A DNA stretch of 64,000 bases, from the NCBI RefSeq assembly GCF_042310355.1, contig NZ_JBHJMR010000005.1, positions 1-64,000 on the forward strand. The letters are read 5' to 3'. Both the position numbers and the translations under genes were made by a program. Shown here piece after piece: positions 17,616 through 26,078 of this stretch (positions are counted from its first letter, which is position 1; every line of letters starts with the position of its first letter). Source of the DNA: Wenzhouxiangella sp042310355 (lineage in GTDB: Bacteria > Pseudomonadota > Gammaproteobacteria > Xanthomonadales > Wenzhouxiangellaceae). The notes under the pieces were generated by a model. That model worked only from the letters and a program-made list of their open reading frames with translations. It did no database searches and was not told the origin of the DNA.

Positions 17616-18459
17616 TGCTCGACTCCTTCTTCAGAAATGGAACCATCTCCGGATCACGCTCCAGAGCAGGAAAATCAGGGTATCCCTTTAAACCAAGGTC
17701 CCCAAGAAAACGGCTTTCGCCAACGTATCGGATATCAAATCCTTCCTCTATCAAATGCTCAAGCACTTCGCGCACGCAGCGCTGGATGTCGTACCCAAGA
17801 AACACACGATCAATGAACTGCCGGTCGTGGTGCTCGTAAGGCGGAAGGCTTTCCCCCGGCAGCGGGTCCGAATAGAAATGCGCGGCACTCTCCAGTGAGA
17901 CACCGAAGAGCACGATCCTCCGGATTCCCGACAGGTAGCACAAATGAAGAGCGGAAACCAGCGTGTTGCGCAAAAAGAAAAGGCCCTTTCGATCCCATGC
18001 ATCAAGCCTTCGATGTCTCGACCACCACCGAATATAGGGCGGATGACCAAAAGGCCGGGCAATCCTGACGACGGTTGTGCCGCACGGAATACTGTGCGGT
18101 TTTAATTCGGGCCACAATTCCGAATCCGTCCACAACAACAGATCCGAACGCACTTTCTTGAATGATCGGTTAATCCCAACACGAAGACCATCAATCGTCT
18201 CTAGCTTAGAAATACAGGGCTCGCCGAGAATATTGAGCGTTGGCCCATTGCCATATATAAGCGCCAACCGATGCCGAGAAGCTTTCCTGACAACATCCCC
18301 AAACTTACGCGAAGTGTCGTCGGTCCAGCCGATGCGGCGAGAAGCCCAATTCATGATGAAAAAGCGGCATCGAAACCAAAAATCCTGGAAGGAACGCTTC
18401 AAAAATGACCGGCCGAACCACATTATAGACTCATGGTTGTTTTGGTGATCCGAATACAT
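17602..18459 (-). CDS. GT42/DUF115-like putative sialyltransferase
   Basis: The protein has 285 residues. The core motif LIYGNGPTLNIL (67-78) matches the nucleotide-binding G-N-G-P-(S/T)-L loop of Campylobacter Cst-type GT42 sialyltransferases and the related DUF115/MptE-like fold. Later, FLRNTLVSALHLCYLSGIRRIVLFGVSLE resembles the GT42 stretch in which an alanine/leucine-rich helix leads to the I-x-L-x-G-x-D/S strand. A basic N-terminal extension with aromatic residues (1-45) may bind the membrane. It overlaps the SAF-less NeuB gene by 14 bases, consistent with a sialyltransferase-like role. The local base composition is less GC-rich than its neighbours. Confidence 0.6.
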   Translation of the reverse strand: MYSDHQNNHESIMWFGRSFLKRSFQDFWFRCRFFIMNWASRRIGWTDDTSRKFGDVVRKASRHRLALIYGNGPTLNILGEPCISKLETIDGLRVGINRSFKKVRSDLLLWTDSELWPELKPHSIPCGTTVVRIARPFGHPPYIRWWSRHRRLDAWDRKGLFFLRNTLVSALHLCYLSGIRRIVLFGVSLESAAHFYSDPLPGESLPPYEHHDRQFIDRVFLGYDIQRCVREVLEHLIEEGFDIRYVGESRFLGDLGLKGYPDFPALERDPEMVPFLKKESSNERT

Positions 18460-18528
18460 GCAGACGCTCTCCGGAGCCGCGAATGTTCGGACGTCAGGAA
18501 CAGGTAGCTCATTACAACAGCACGGCGC

Positions 18529-19248
18529 TCAAATAACCTGAATTGCGGTCCGCACGAGCCCCTTACCGTCATTGCCCGCAGCGAATCCGAGAACGTTGTA
18601 TTCACAAACGTCAAACGTTTCAACCAATGCACGGAATTCATGCTGCCGCCAGTTGGGATAGCCCATCAGTTGATCAAAGAGAATAACGGCCCCTTCCCCA
18701 AAATGTTCTCGACACTCCGACAAGATCGCCTTCGCAGGCGAATAGGTATCGGTATCTATGTGTACAAACGAGATCTTCTCGCCGTCTGAAGATCCCAAAA
18801 AATCAGGCAACGTCTCCTCTACAAAGCCCTTGACAAAACGAATTCCTCTTGTCTCCGAAGGCGCCTCACCCTTGAGATCAAACGTGTCCTTCGACCACTT
18901 CTTGGCCATCCCACCCCAGATTTCGGAAAAGCCCTCAAAGCTATCAAAGCCAACGATATCACGGGTATCGTCCCGCTCGTCGAGCCAACGCCTGAACTGA
19001 ACAATCGAATCACCCTTGAAAACACCGAATTCCAATAGCAGGCCAATCGCGGGAGCGGCGCGAATTGCCGCTTTCCTGATCGAGTTTACGTCGTCATAGA
19101 TTCGCGTGTGAGGCCCGCTCATACGATAAACTTGGTCCTGGGTATCAGTCCAGGCTAAAACTTCTTGCGACTGTCGGATAGGAAGGCGGTATTGAAATCT
19201 CCTAGCTAGTACACTTGAGATAAGTTTCTGGTATGCATTTTTAACCAT
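18529..19248 (-). CDS. TylF/Methyltransf_24-like SAM-dependent methyltransferase
   Basis: The protein has 239 residues. The SAM-binding region LLLEFGVFKGDSIVQFRRW (about 90-108) and IVGFDSFEGFSEIWGG match macrocin O-methyltransferase-like (TylF) enzymes. FVHIDTDTYSPAKAIL supplies the metal-binding acidic residues, and GAVILFDQLMGYPNW closes the core. It is predicted to O-methylate a sugar hydroxyl. The start at 19248 is an ATG, and its upstream 289 bases contain no gene. The region is AT-richer than the flanks of the window. Confidence 0.78.
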   Translation of the reverse strand: MVKNAYQKLISSVLARRFQYRLPIRQSQEVLAWTDTQDQVYRMSGPHTRIYDDVNSIRKAAIRAAPAIGLLLEFGVFKGDSIVQFRRWLDERDDTRDIVGFDSFEGFSEIWGGMAKKWSKDTFDLKGEAPSETRGIRFVKGFVEETLPDFLGSSDGEKISFVHIDTDTYSPAKAILSECREHFGEGAVILFDQLMGYPNWRQHEFRALVETFDVCEYNVLGFAAGNDGKGLVRTAIQVI

Positions 19249-19537
19249 TCATCTATTCCAATAGGTTCTGGATCACAACATGCAATATTGATATTGACCA
19301 ATAAATCAATGCGATTTTATATCGTTAGTGCAACGATAACGCCTGTGCTCAGTGTATATCCGCGTGCACCAGCACCAATAGCTCACTGCCATCCGTGGGG
19401 AATCCATGTCTGATGCCCACCTTAATCGCGGGATTTCCTGACCTAGACTTCTTACAGGTCGAATAGAGAGCGCCGTACTCCGAAGCAGTACTAGCGGCAT
19501 CAGCAGGCACGACACGTGGTTCACACACCTAACCAAA
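19249..19537. other. Non-coding gap in the low-GC segment
   Basis: I see no convincing gene here; a 76-codon frame on the minus strand lacks any recognisable motif. The only structure is a perfect 7-base inverted repeat with a 5-base loop (TATCGTT / AACGATA, 19320-19338). It could be an RNA hairpin in the leader of the downstream methyltransferase gene, but no U-run follows it. Confidence 0.4.
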
Positions 19538-20538
19538 TCAGCGGTAGCAGTATCTCTTGCATATGGAAACTATTTCTTCTAAACGCGCGTTAGAATCTCT
19601 AAAGTGATCAGTAATAGCTTTCCTTTGGGCGTCAGCCAGGCGCACTTTAAGCTCGCGCGTCCCTAGTGCCTTCTTTAACGGCCAACGCAGTATACGCGCA
19701 CGAAGCAACATCAGTAACACTGGGCTATCATCCGCTATCGGAACGTCGGGCGCAAAATCACACTTCGCCCGCTTCTCGTTCTTGGATATGGCCCTAGTGT
19801 TCATCTTTCCACCAGTTTTTACGTTGTCCGCCCAATTCGCCACACCAGCGAACTTACTCAATTGGTCTAAGAAGACATGAGGCTGGTGCAGAAATTCCTC
19901 GTAGGGTCTAACCATTACATTTGTTGCACCAAAGCTACGAACCAGCATCTCAACAAGCGTGTCGAAATATAACGCGATATGGTGCCTGCCTCCCGCCTGC
20001 CCCGAAACGAGTTGATCTAGAACGCCCGGTAGCGTAGCTACGCCCCAAAAGTGAAGATAATTATTGAAGTTTTGAGCCAGCATAGAGTGAATCAAATCAG
20101 ACTGTCTCCGCAAGGTTAGCAATACCTTAAAATCGCGATAGTGTAATGCTTCAGCAAGCGCATAGACGCCATCAACAATCTCTTCAATGCTTGCCATTCT
20201 TGAACCACCCCCATACCTATACGGAGATATGGCCCTTGCAAGAATTCCTTCATCAGAAACATCACCGCTCGTGAGTGCTCTGATGCTTCTCGGCGGATCA
20301 AATCCCTAACATTCATTACAGCATGAACATCAAGATCCCGAGCTGATTTGATCGTCCCTGATCTGATTGCTTTTCTAAGGTACAGAAGAGACGTGTTAGC
20401 CGATTTTTGGTTCGTTCCAATTGGAACTACGTGCTTGCCGCCATAAACAATTGCTGGATGCGAATTGAAGACGCCGTGCTGAAGACTGGTCGTAGCGGTC
20501 TTGGGCATGCCAATATGGAAAATGCATTTGCTATCCAT
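19538..20538 (-). pseudogene. Sulfotransferase-family gene split by a frameshift
   Basis: Two frames together make one sulfotransferase-like protein of about 330 residues. The first (ATG 20538, to about 20212) starts KCIFHIGMPKTATTSLQ, a textbook PAPS 5'-phosphosulfate loop. The second (about 20207 down to 19538) continues with FKVLLTLRRQSDLIHSMLAQ, the 3'-phosphate-binding strand and helix, and VMVRPYEEF. The switch falls at a run of five C (five G on the coding strand) at 20208-20212, where a one-base indel restores continuity through GGGSRMASIEEIV. It is either a phase-variable or recent mutation or a sequencing error. Confidence 0.75.
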
Positions 20539-20770
20539 TATTGCCTCATCTGAAAAGTGAAGCTATACACCAAGTTTCGGTACGCCGGAACATGCCTGCA
20601 AGGCCAGCCCCTGCACGTTGGTTACCCGCCCGATCTATTAGCCAACACTGCACGGCACATAAGCCCATCCGTTTACAGCAATACGTTTGGAATAGACTAT
20701 TGAAGGGACCATCGGCAGCGCCCACCTAAACCACAAGCGATGAAAATATAGCGTCGCCCAAATCGCACCT

Positions 20771-21679
20771 TCAAGGTGCCGCGCCGTTCTCCGACAGAAA
20801 CCCCTGGATGTTCTCCGGAATTCTACTCCAGATGTAGTTCGCCTGCCCGCTGGTTAACTGATGTCGCCAGGTCCCCGGAACCCCATCACGGATAAAGCTC
20901 TTCTTGAGCCTACTAGAAACAACATTGTTTCCGGAGTTCTCATACTCCCTTAGCTTCTCCTGCGTTGTCGATTCAATTGCAAACCGGAGAGAGGGCTCAT
21001 CAACGTCTTCAACCTCAAAATGGCCTAAAATTAACCTTAAAGCGCTATCGGGATCGAACTTGATTCGTTCGTAAGCAACTGCAAGCGCATCACCAGATCT
21101 ACTTTTGCATTCAGCAATTTGGAATTCAATCTGTTCAATATATTGGTCCAGATATTGATCGATATGCTTGTCAATTGTCTCCACGGATCCCCTGGCTGTC
21201 CGGAAGTGATAGTGCATCGAAAGCGAATAATCAAACGGATTCCGGAATAAAAACAATGCTCTTCTATACGGACAGTCTGAAACAGATAGATGGGTATGGA
21301 TAAGAAACTCCATGCCAACTGCGTTCGCCGTAAAATGTGGTTTCGATGCCAGCCATTCGGCTACTTCCCGGTCCCACGACCGGTGTTCAACCGAGTGTAG
21401 TATGTAGCGCTTATTCATTCTACTAAAGTCAACGGGCTCTTCATGCCCAAGCCTTTTCGCGCAATAATTGCTAATCATCAGAAGAGTCCAGGTGACACCA
21501 CTCTTTGGAATTGAATGTATGAGTGCCTGGTTGCGGGAAAGGGCTCGAATCAGATTTCTCCGGCACCCCTGAAATTTCTCCCGATCGCGCAAGGCTTTGC
21601 GCTCGAGATCAGCAGCCCAGGGGCCAAGAATAGGGATCATTGAAGTCCAGTGTTTTAACTTCATGAGGTCTCTCGCCAT
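20771..21679 (-). CDS. Sulfotransferase (Sulfotransfer_1-like)
   Basis: The protein has 302 residues. ALIHSIPKSGVTWTLLMI (about 52-69) is the P-loop-like 5'-phosphosulfate-binding element with the family Lys-Ser-Gly-x-Thr-Trp. RALFLFRNPFDYSLSMHYHF gives the 3'-phosphate-binding Arg-x7-Ser, and SRLKKSFIRDGVPGTWRHQL near the C-terminus is the R-K-G-x-x-G-x-W-type PAPS clamp. All three are present, so it should be active. It is expected to sulfate a hydroxyl of the polymer or a lipid-linked precursor. Low local GC suggests acquisition together with its neighbours. Confidence 0.85.
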   Translation of the reverse strand: MARDLMKLKHWTSMIPILGPWAADLERKALRDREKFQGCRRNLIRALSRNQALIHSIPKSGVTWTLLMISNYCAKRLGHEEPVDFSRMNKRYILHSVEHRSWDREVAEWLASKPHFTANAVGMEFLIHTHLSVSDCPYRRALFLFRNPFDYSLSMHYHFRTARGSVETIDKHIDQYLDQYIEQIEFQIAECKSRSGDALAVAYERIKFDPDSALRLILGHFEVEDVDEPSLRFAIESTTQEKLREYENSGNNVVSSRLKKSFIRDGVPGTWRHQLTSGQANYIWSRIPENIQGFLSENGAAP

Positions 21680-21766
21680 TTAGTCTTCAAAATGTTGGGC
21701 TTCTATTTAGGCTCGTCTGGCGTTGCCCGCGGAGTCTTGCAAACCTCGGGCCGCGTGAAACGAGGA

Positions 21767-23026
21767 TTAACTAAAGTCTTGATTCGCCGGTCCCGGTATG
21801 GAAGCTTGAAGCTCATCGGCATACTGCTCATCAGACATCTCAAGAACTCGTCTAAATTGACGATCTCCCGTCAATGCGCATACTTTCTTTACGCTTTGGA
21901 GAAAGTGTAACTGCTGGAACGGATCGTGCACAATCATACTGGTGCGAATATGTTCGCTCCTCGTAAAGGAGGCATTCGTAGGATGCATATAGTTTGATCG
22001 ATATCCACCCAAATATAAATCAAAGTTGATGCACGATATTGATGACGGCTGGAATTGAAGAAGGTCAAATAAAATCAAGGGGAGCATATTGAACTGCCCG
22101 AACGGGAATATGTCTTCGGGTCTAATACAGGATCGACATTTGAGCTTTCGATTAAACACTTCTTTCATCTTTTCGGACTTAAATACCGTCCAGTTCTGGT
22201 CGAGGATACCTGTCTCTATCGCTCGCTTTACATGCTCATGCTGCAGGCTGTTGTAGTAAACGATATCCCGTCTGATGTAGGCGGAATTTGTATTCTCTAT
22301 CTGTTGGCTGCCATAGGCATTTATTTGAACGGCAATATCAAAATGTGATATGTCGTCAATAGTTGGCTTCGACGCCCTACCGGGACCCAATATTACAACA
22401 GGTCTATCTTTGATGAAGTCATTAAAAGGTATATCGTTACGGCTTGGAGCTATATCTAAGAGCCGGTCTAGGAAGCGAGCGGTATTTCCTGAATCATCCT
22501 TCTCCCTTAAGGAGAGCGTCGCCCGTGCTTTTCTCCAAAGCCCTTGATCCAGATCGTGTCGGACCCAGTTTGCTTTGTTGGAACTCTTGACGCAATGTTC
22601 CAGGAGAGCCTCTCGTACGTTGAGAGCTTCGAGAAAGGCCCCGGTATGAAGAAACGCGTTATATATTTCTCGTAAAACAGTTTGATCAATATTCACCAAC
22701 CTGCATTTTCGTTCTGAAAAGTTGCTAATGGGTTCTTCTCCCCTAGTGCTGTCATGCATATCTTCGTAGACACCAAGAAGATATTCCTGAACGGCCCGAT
22801 CAGGCTTAATACCTGCCTTGCGTAGTCCTCTCAAAAAGCTTCGAATAAAGTCTTTATCACTTTCAGCCAAAAAAGCATCTGAATAGCGGTCTGCTCGAGC
22901 AACAAATTTGTTGCGTCTTCTTAGGTGAGTTATTAGGCGTTTTAGAGGTTCGTGCAACTTGGCCACCGTTGGCTTGCAGCTGGATTCCGGGCTGGGTAAT
23001 GATATCCGGCTTTTAGGGGATCTCAA
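21767..23026 (-). CDS. Protein with a GT42/DUF115-like nucleotide-binding core
   Basis: The protein has 419 residues (TTG start at 23026, uncertain). An N-terminal, largely helical half (about 1-205) has no motif I recognise. The second half opens with RPVVILGPGRASKPTIDDI (208-226), like the G-x-G-x-S/A loop of GT42/DUF115 proteins. It later has FNMLPLILFDLLQFQPSSISCINFDLYL, comparable to the helix-strand that carries the family's I-x-L-x-G-x-D segment, and a YMHPTNASF region. I suggest a glycosyltransferase related to Cst sialyltransferases with an extra N-terminal domain. Catalytic residues cannot be assigned with confidence. Confidence 0.45.
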   Translation of the reverse strand: MRSPKSRISLPSPESSCKPTVAKLHEPLKRLITHLRRRNKFVARADRYSDAFLAESDKDFIRSFLRGLRKAGIKPDRAVQEYLLGVYEDMHDSTRGEEPISNFSERKCRLVNIDQTVLREIYNAFLHTGAFLEALNVREALLEHCVKSSNKANWVRHDLDQGLWRKARATLSLREKDDSGNTARFLDRLLDIAPSRNDIPFNDFIKDRPVVILGPGRASKPTIDDISHFDIAVQINAYGSQQIENTNSAYIRRDIVYYNSLQHEHVKRAIETGILDQNWTVFKSEKMKEVFNRKLKCRSCIRPEDIFPFGQFNMLPLILFDLLQFQPSSISCINFDLYLGGYRSNYMHPTNASFTRSEHIRTSMIVHDPFQQLHFLQSVKKVCALTGDRQFRRVLEMSDEQYADELQASIPGPANQDFS

Positions 23027-23254
23027 GCCGATGTTTTGTCAAGGTACATATAGTGAGCTCTACTCACCCCTTGATTCTATAGTTTTTAGCTGGTGACGTT
23101 GACCAGAGCTCCTAGATTCACCCGGATATTGAAAGAAGTGCCGGCGCAGGATCGCTGTACTGCCCGGTATAGCCGCGTTGCCGGGGCGCGTGCTCCGTTT
23201 ATCAATTCTCACATAGTGTGAACTATGCTCCCCCTCTGTGAGCTCCTGTCCGCC

Positions 23255-23303
23255 CCCTCTTAGAGACCATTTTAGAGGAGGCGACAACTATCCTGACAGA
23301 GGG
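23255..23303. repeat. 49-bp direct repeat, left copy
   Basis: This segment begins CCCTCTTAGAGACC and ends CCTGACAGAGGG. It recurs in the same orientation at 25191-25239 with three or four mismatches. The two copies bracket the FkbM gene and the ISL3 remnant. The ends CCCT/AGGG are themselves inverted. It could be a solo end of an unidentified element. Confidence 0.75.
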
Positions 23304-23334
23304 GGCTACCGCACGTGCCTGAACACCGCATGCC

Positions 23335-23403
23335 GGTGACCGCCGCTGTGAGACTACCGTCGAGATGCGCCTTGATCGTTCGCGCGACCTTCTTGACGGG
23401 GTC
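23335..23403 (-). mobile_element. ISL3-family transposase fragment (inverted copy)
   Basis: On the minus strand this 69-base piece encodes DPVKKVARTIKAHL followed by a diverged continuation. It matches the segment 24942-25010 of the larger remnant on the opposite strand, including 30 consecutive identical bases. It is too short to be functional and shows that at least two insertions or a rearrangement occurred around the intervening methyltransferase gene. Confidence 0.7.
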
Positions 23404-23614
23404 AAGGGGCCTCCTTCCACCTCGGATACCTCCCAGGTCGCCTGGACGCCGGGAGTCTGGCTGTAGAGGCCGCGGCCCTGTATAAAATCAACTCGAATCG
23501 TGGCCAGCTGGTAGCCTATCCGAAGCGGTCAGCTCACAGAAAGTCGGGAAGAGCTAGATAGCGCTACGGTGATCTCTATTGCGTCGATTCGGCGAATGTG
23601 CCAGAGGCTCCCAA

Positions 23615-24340
23615 TCATTTCCGAGCGAAGAAGCCGTTGGCCTCGACGATTGGTCCATCTTGGGATATTCGGCTGACCGGCGAGATTGCTACTAGATGAA
23701 AGTCGCTCTGTTCAAGAAATCCTACTACCTCATTCCACGTTGGGATTCCCCGGTAAATCGGAAGGAACGAAAGTTCCACGAGTACAAGAGTTATGTCGAT
23801 GAGGCGGGGTCCGGCGCCTTGGAGTACTTCAAGGTCATGGCCCTGGGTATCGGACTTGAGCAGAATGTTTCCTTCTTCCAAATTACTCGTGTAGCCAATC
23901 CATTCCTCGGTGCTTTCGATAGTAACTTGCTCTTGCCTTGTGTCGTCTGATAACGAGAACCGCGTCGTGGCAAAATCGTTGTGCTCATAAAGGGAGGAAA
24001 AGACATCCTTTGTATGTGTGTGGAGGGTTCGCGTCTCCTCCCGCGTTCCAAGGCCGACATTGAAAACATTCCATCTGCAGTCCGAACATGCCCGCTGCTT
24101 CAAAATATCGAAAGCGCTCGGAAGTGGTTCAAATGAACATATGACTCCGTCGTAGCCCAGTTTTCGACAGGCGCTTCCGAACTGTCCCCTATTCGCACCC
24201 ACGTCCAGGATGTTGCTTATCCCATACACCGAGAGTAGCCTTCGAAGCTGTTGGCGATACGTCAGCAAACCTTTGTCAGATGATATTTCTAAGCCTGAGA
24301 ATTGATATAGCGTGTCTCTTAAGGCTCTCAATCGCGTCAT
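23615..24340 (-). CDS. FkbM-family methyltransferase
   Basis: The protein has 241 residues. ISNILDVGANRGQFGSAC (about 41-58) is the SAM-binding glycine-rich motif, ICSFEPLPSAFDIL is the characteristic FkbM E-P segment, and LLKSDTQGHDLEVLQGA is the K-x-D-x-(Q/E)-G-x-E/D signature. FkbM proteins O-methylate sugars and polyketides. It is isolated from the rest of the operon by transposase fragments on both sides and by the two 49-base repeats, so it may have moved as a cargo gene. The start is the ATG at 24340. Confidence 0.85.
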   Translation of the reverse strand: MTRLRALRDTLYQFSGLEISSDKGLLTYRQQLRRLLSVYGISNILDVGANRGQFGSACRKLGYDGVICSFEPLPSAFDILKQRACSDCRWNVFNVGLGTREETRTLHTHTKDVFSSLYEHNDFATTRFSLSDDTRQEQVTIESTEEWIGYTSNLEEGNILLKSDTQGHDLEVLQGAGPRLIDITLVLVELSFLPIYRGIPTWNEVVGFLEQSDFHLVAISPVSRISQDGPIVEANGFFARK

Positions 24341-24426
24341 CTAATAAACCCTTTCAGCAGCTGGTGGATTATTTGCGCTTGACGGTCGTGGCTGGCAATT
24401 GGGTGGGCCATGTCTGATAGCGTTCA

Positions 24427-25192
24427 ATTGACCTATGTATGGGTAGCGCAAGCAAAGCAACCTTAAATGCAAGAAATTGCTGGGCAAGCCTGACCGAGCC
24501 CAATGTTAGCCTTGTCGAATCTTTCTGGAGTTTTTGTGTGTTGACCGGTTCGGATAGGCTACCGGCTGACCCCGGTTCGAGTCCAGTTCCATGCAAGACC
24601 GCGAGCTCTACCCCCAGATTCTCAGGATTCAAGCACCCTTTCCACGTCGCCAATCGCCTCGGCGATGCCGTCGACAAGGTCCGCCGGAGTGGGCACAAGG
24701 CGCTGCTGGCGACCGAGGGCGGGTCGGTCCTGACCAAGAGCTGCCATCTCTGGTTGCAGCACCCGGACAACATGACCGACAAGAGTTGGGGCCGTCTCAA
24801 GGCGCTCAAATCCGCCAACCTCAGGACCGCCCGGGCCTGGGCGATCAAGATCCATGCGATGTGCTTGTGGGACTACCAAGTCAGGAGCTGGGGCGCCGCG
24901 CCTGGATGGACTGGTACAACTGGGCGATCCGTTCGCGCCTGGACCCGGTCAAGAAGGTCGCGCGAACGATCAAGGCGCACCTCGAGGGGATTCTCACGGT
25001 GGTCGTCACCGCTCCGACCAACGCCCGCGCCGAGGGATTCAACACCATGATCCAGAAGATCAAGCGTGACGCCCGCGGGTTCCGAAACAAGGAACGGTTC
25101 AAGGCTACGATCTATTTCCACCTGGGTGGCCTCGATTTCTACCCGGCAGCCGTTTGAAAATGAGTGCTACCCATACGATTCAGTGAAGAGCC
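24427..25192 (+). mobile_element. Degenerate ISL3-family insertion sequence
   Basis: The right end (25161-25192) has the ISL3-type terminal sequence, which read inward from the tip is GGCTCTTCACTGAATCG then TATGGGTAGC. A decayed inverse copy (GTATGGGTAGC at 24437-24447) marks the probable left end. Between them lies only the C-terminal half of a frameshifted transposase. At about 766 bases it is well short of the usual 1.3-1.6 kb ISL3 elements, so the N-terminal part was deleted. The exact left boundary is uncertain. Confidence 0.65.
24632..25157 (+). pseudogene. ISL3-family transposase, N-terminally deleted and frameshifted
   Basis: In the first frame (24632 to about 24890) the peptide reads FHVANRLGDAVDKVRRSGHK, then WLQHPDNMTDKSWGRLKALK and TARAWAIKIHAMCLWDY. 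In the next frame it continues WMDWYNWAIRSRLDPVKKVA and NARAEGFNTMIQKIKRDARG, then FRNKERFKATIYFHLGGLD to the stop at 25157. These are contiguous blocks of DDE_Tnp_ISL3 proteins, and the A-E-G-x-N block carries the catalytic Glu. The frame changes at a GGGG run (24890-24893). The zinc-finger N-terminus and the first catalytic Asp are missing, so it cannot transpose on its own. Confidence 0.85.
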
Positions 25193-25239
25193 CTCTTAGA
25201 GACCATTTTATAGGAGGCGTCAACTATCCTGACACAGGG
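25191..25239. repeat. 49-bp direct repeat, right copy
   Basis: This is the second copy of the 49-base sequence at 23255-23303, same orientation, starting CCCTCTTAGAGACC and ending CCTGACACAGGG. It begins within two bases of the ISL3 right end, so the insertion sequence apparently landed beside or inside a pre-existing repeat. The next gene's stop codon lies only 10 bases further on. Confidence 0.75.
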
Positions 25240-25248
25240 TGGTGGTGC

Positions 25249-26010
25249 TTAGCTGGGTTCATTTAGAACCGTATTTCTATATAGAAACTTGGATTCCTTC
25301 AAACGACATTTAATCAAGGAAAATGAATTCTCATGTAGAAGCCGGTGACAGGGCATTAGCGTATCTTCCTGATTTATCCCCCGTTCATACCCCACTTCAA
25401 TGACGATAAAATCGATTTTCGATAGTACTGGCAAAAAACCTTCTAGAACTTCTGGCTCAGCACCCTCCGCTTCGACCTTGAGAAGCTTTATTCTATCTAT
25501 ACCAAATCGCTGGATGAGAGATTGACCTGAAAGAACCGGAATTACCTTCTTGCTGAAGTAGGTGGGTGGCTCCACAAATGAACTGTCGGCCGTGTCTGGC
25601 TTACTGAAAAATTCGAGCTCCCCTTCGAATGACCAAAGACCGCCATTGTAATGCCGGCAGCCGTGAATATTTTCGCAGAGCACTTCATACTCTTCTTTTT
25701 CAGGCTCTATCCCTATATAGCTAATATTCCGAGTTTGCGCCCAACGTCCTAGCTCCCCAATATTCGCGCCGCAATCAACCATGAGGTCTTCGATCTTCCA
25801 GTCCACACTACTCAGGAGGTAGGATTCTGCCAATCGATCGATTCTGGCTTTTATCCCCTTGTAGTAAAATCGCGCTCTTTCCAGGTGGGCAATACGAATT
25901 TGTGTTTCGCCATCATCGACGAGATAGCCAATTCGGTCTTCCGGTTTCGATATCTTGATTGCTCTACCCTTCAATCTATTTTTGAGGTTTCTTACAAGCA
26001 TTCGGGACAT
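25249..26010 (-). CDS. FkbM-family methyltransferase
   Basis: The protein has 253 residues from ATG 26010, which has GGAG eight bases upstream (two other in-frame starts lie at 26016 and 26019). The SAM-binding motif LMVDCGANIGELGRWAQ, the YIGIEPEKEEYEVL segment and the signature LLKVEAEGAEPEVLEGF (K-x-E-x-E-G-x-E) place it in the FkbM family. It probably O-methylates a sugar hydroxyl. Its C-terminus (VLNEPS) ends ten bases from the 49-base repeat, so the last residues might have been altered by the neighbouring insertion. Confidence 0.83.
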   Translation of the reverse strand: MSRMLVRNLKNRLKGRAIKISKPEDRIGYLVDDGETQIRIAHLERARFYYKGIKARIDRLAESYLLSSVDWKIEDLMVDCGANIGELGRWAQTRNISYIGIEPEKEEYEVLCENIHGCRHYNGGLWSFEGELEFFSKPDTADSSFVEPPTYFSKKVIPVLSGQSLIQRFGIDRIKLLKVEAEGAEPEVLEGFLPVLSKIDFIVIEVGYERGINQEDTLMPCHRLLHENSFSLIKCRLKESKFLYRNTVLNEPS

Positions 26011-26078
26011 GACCATCACTCCAGCCGGTCTTCAGGATCGCCGTTTTCTCTGTTCTCGGTTCGATTTGCCTTGGTCCA

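Larger units (their letters stand above)
23027..23614. other. Gene-free stretch with mobile-element debris
   Basis: There is no intact gene in these 588 bases. It contains one copy of a 49-base repeat (23255-23303) and a 69-base fragment of an ISL3-type transposase reading on the minus strand (23335-23403). The remaining sequence shows no recognisable protein similarity in any frame. The debris separates the GT42-like gene from an FkbM-type methyltransferase gene and probably marks an insertion boundary. Confidence 0.6.

Noticed and set aside
24560..24600. tRNA-like T-loop GGTTCGAGTCC
   Set aside because: The flanking five bases do not pair and no acceptor, D or anticodon arm could be fitted upstream.
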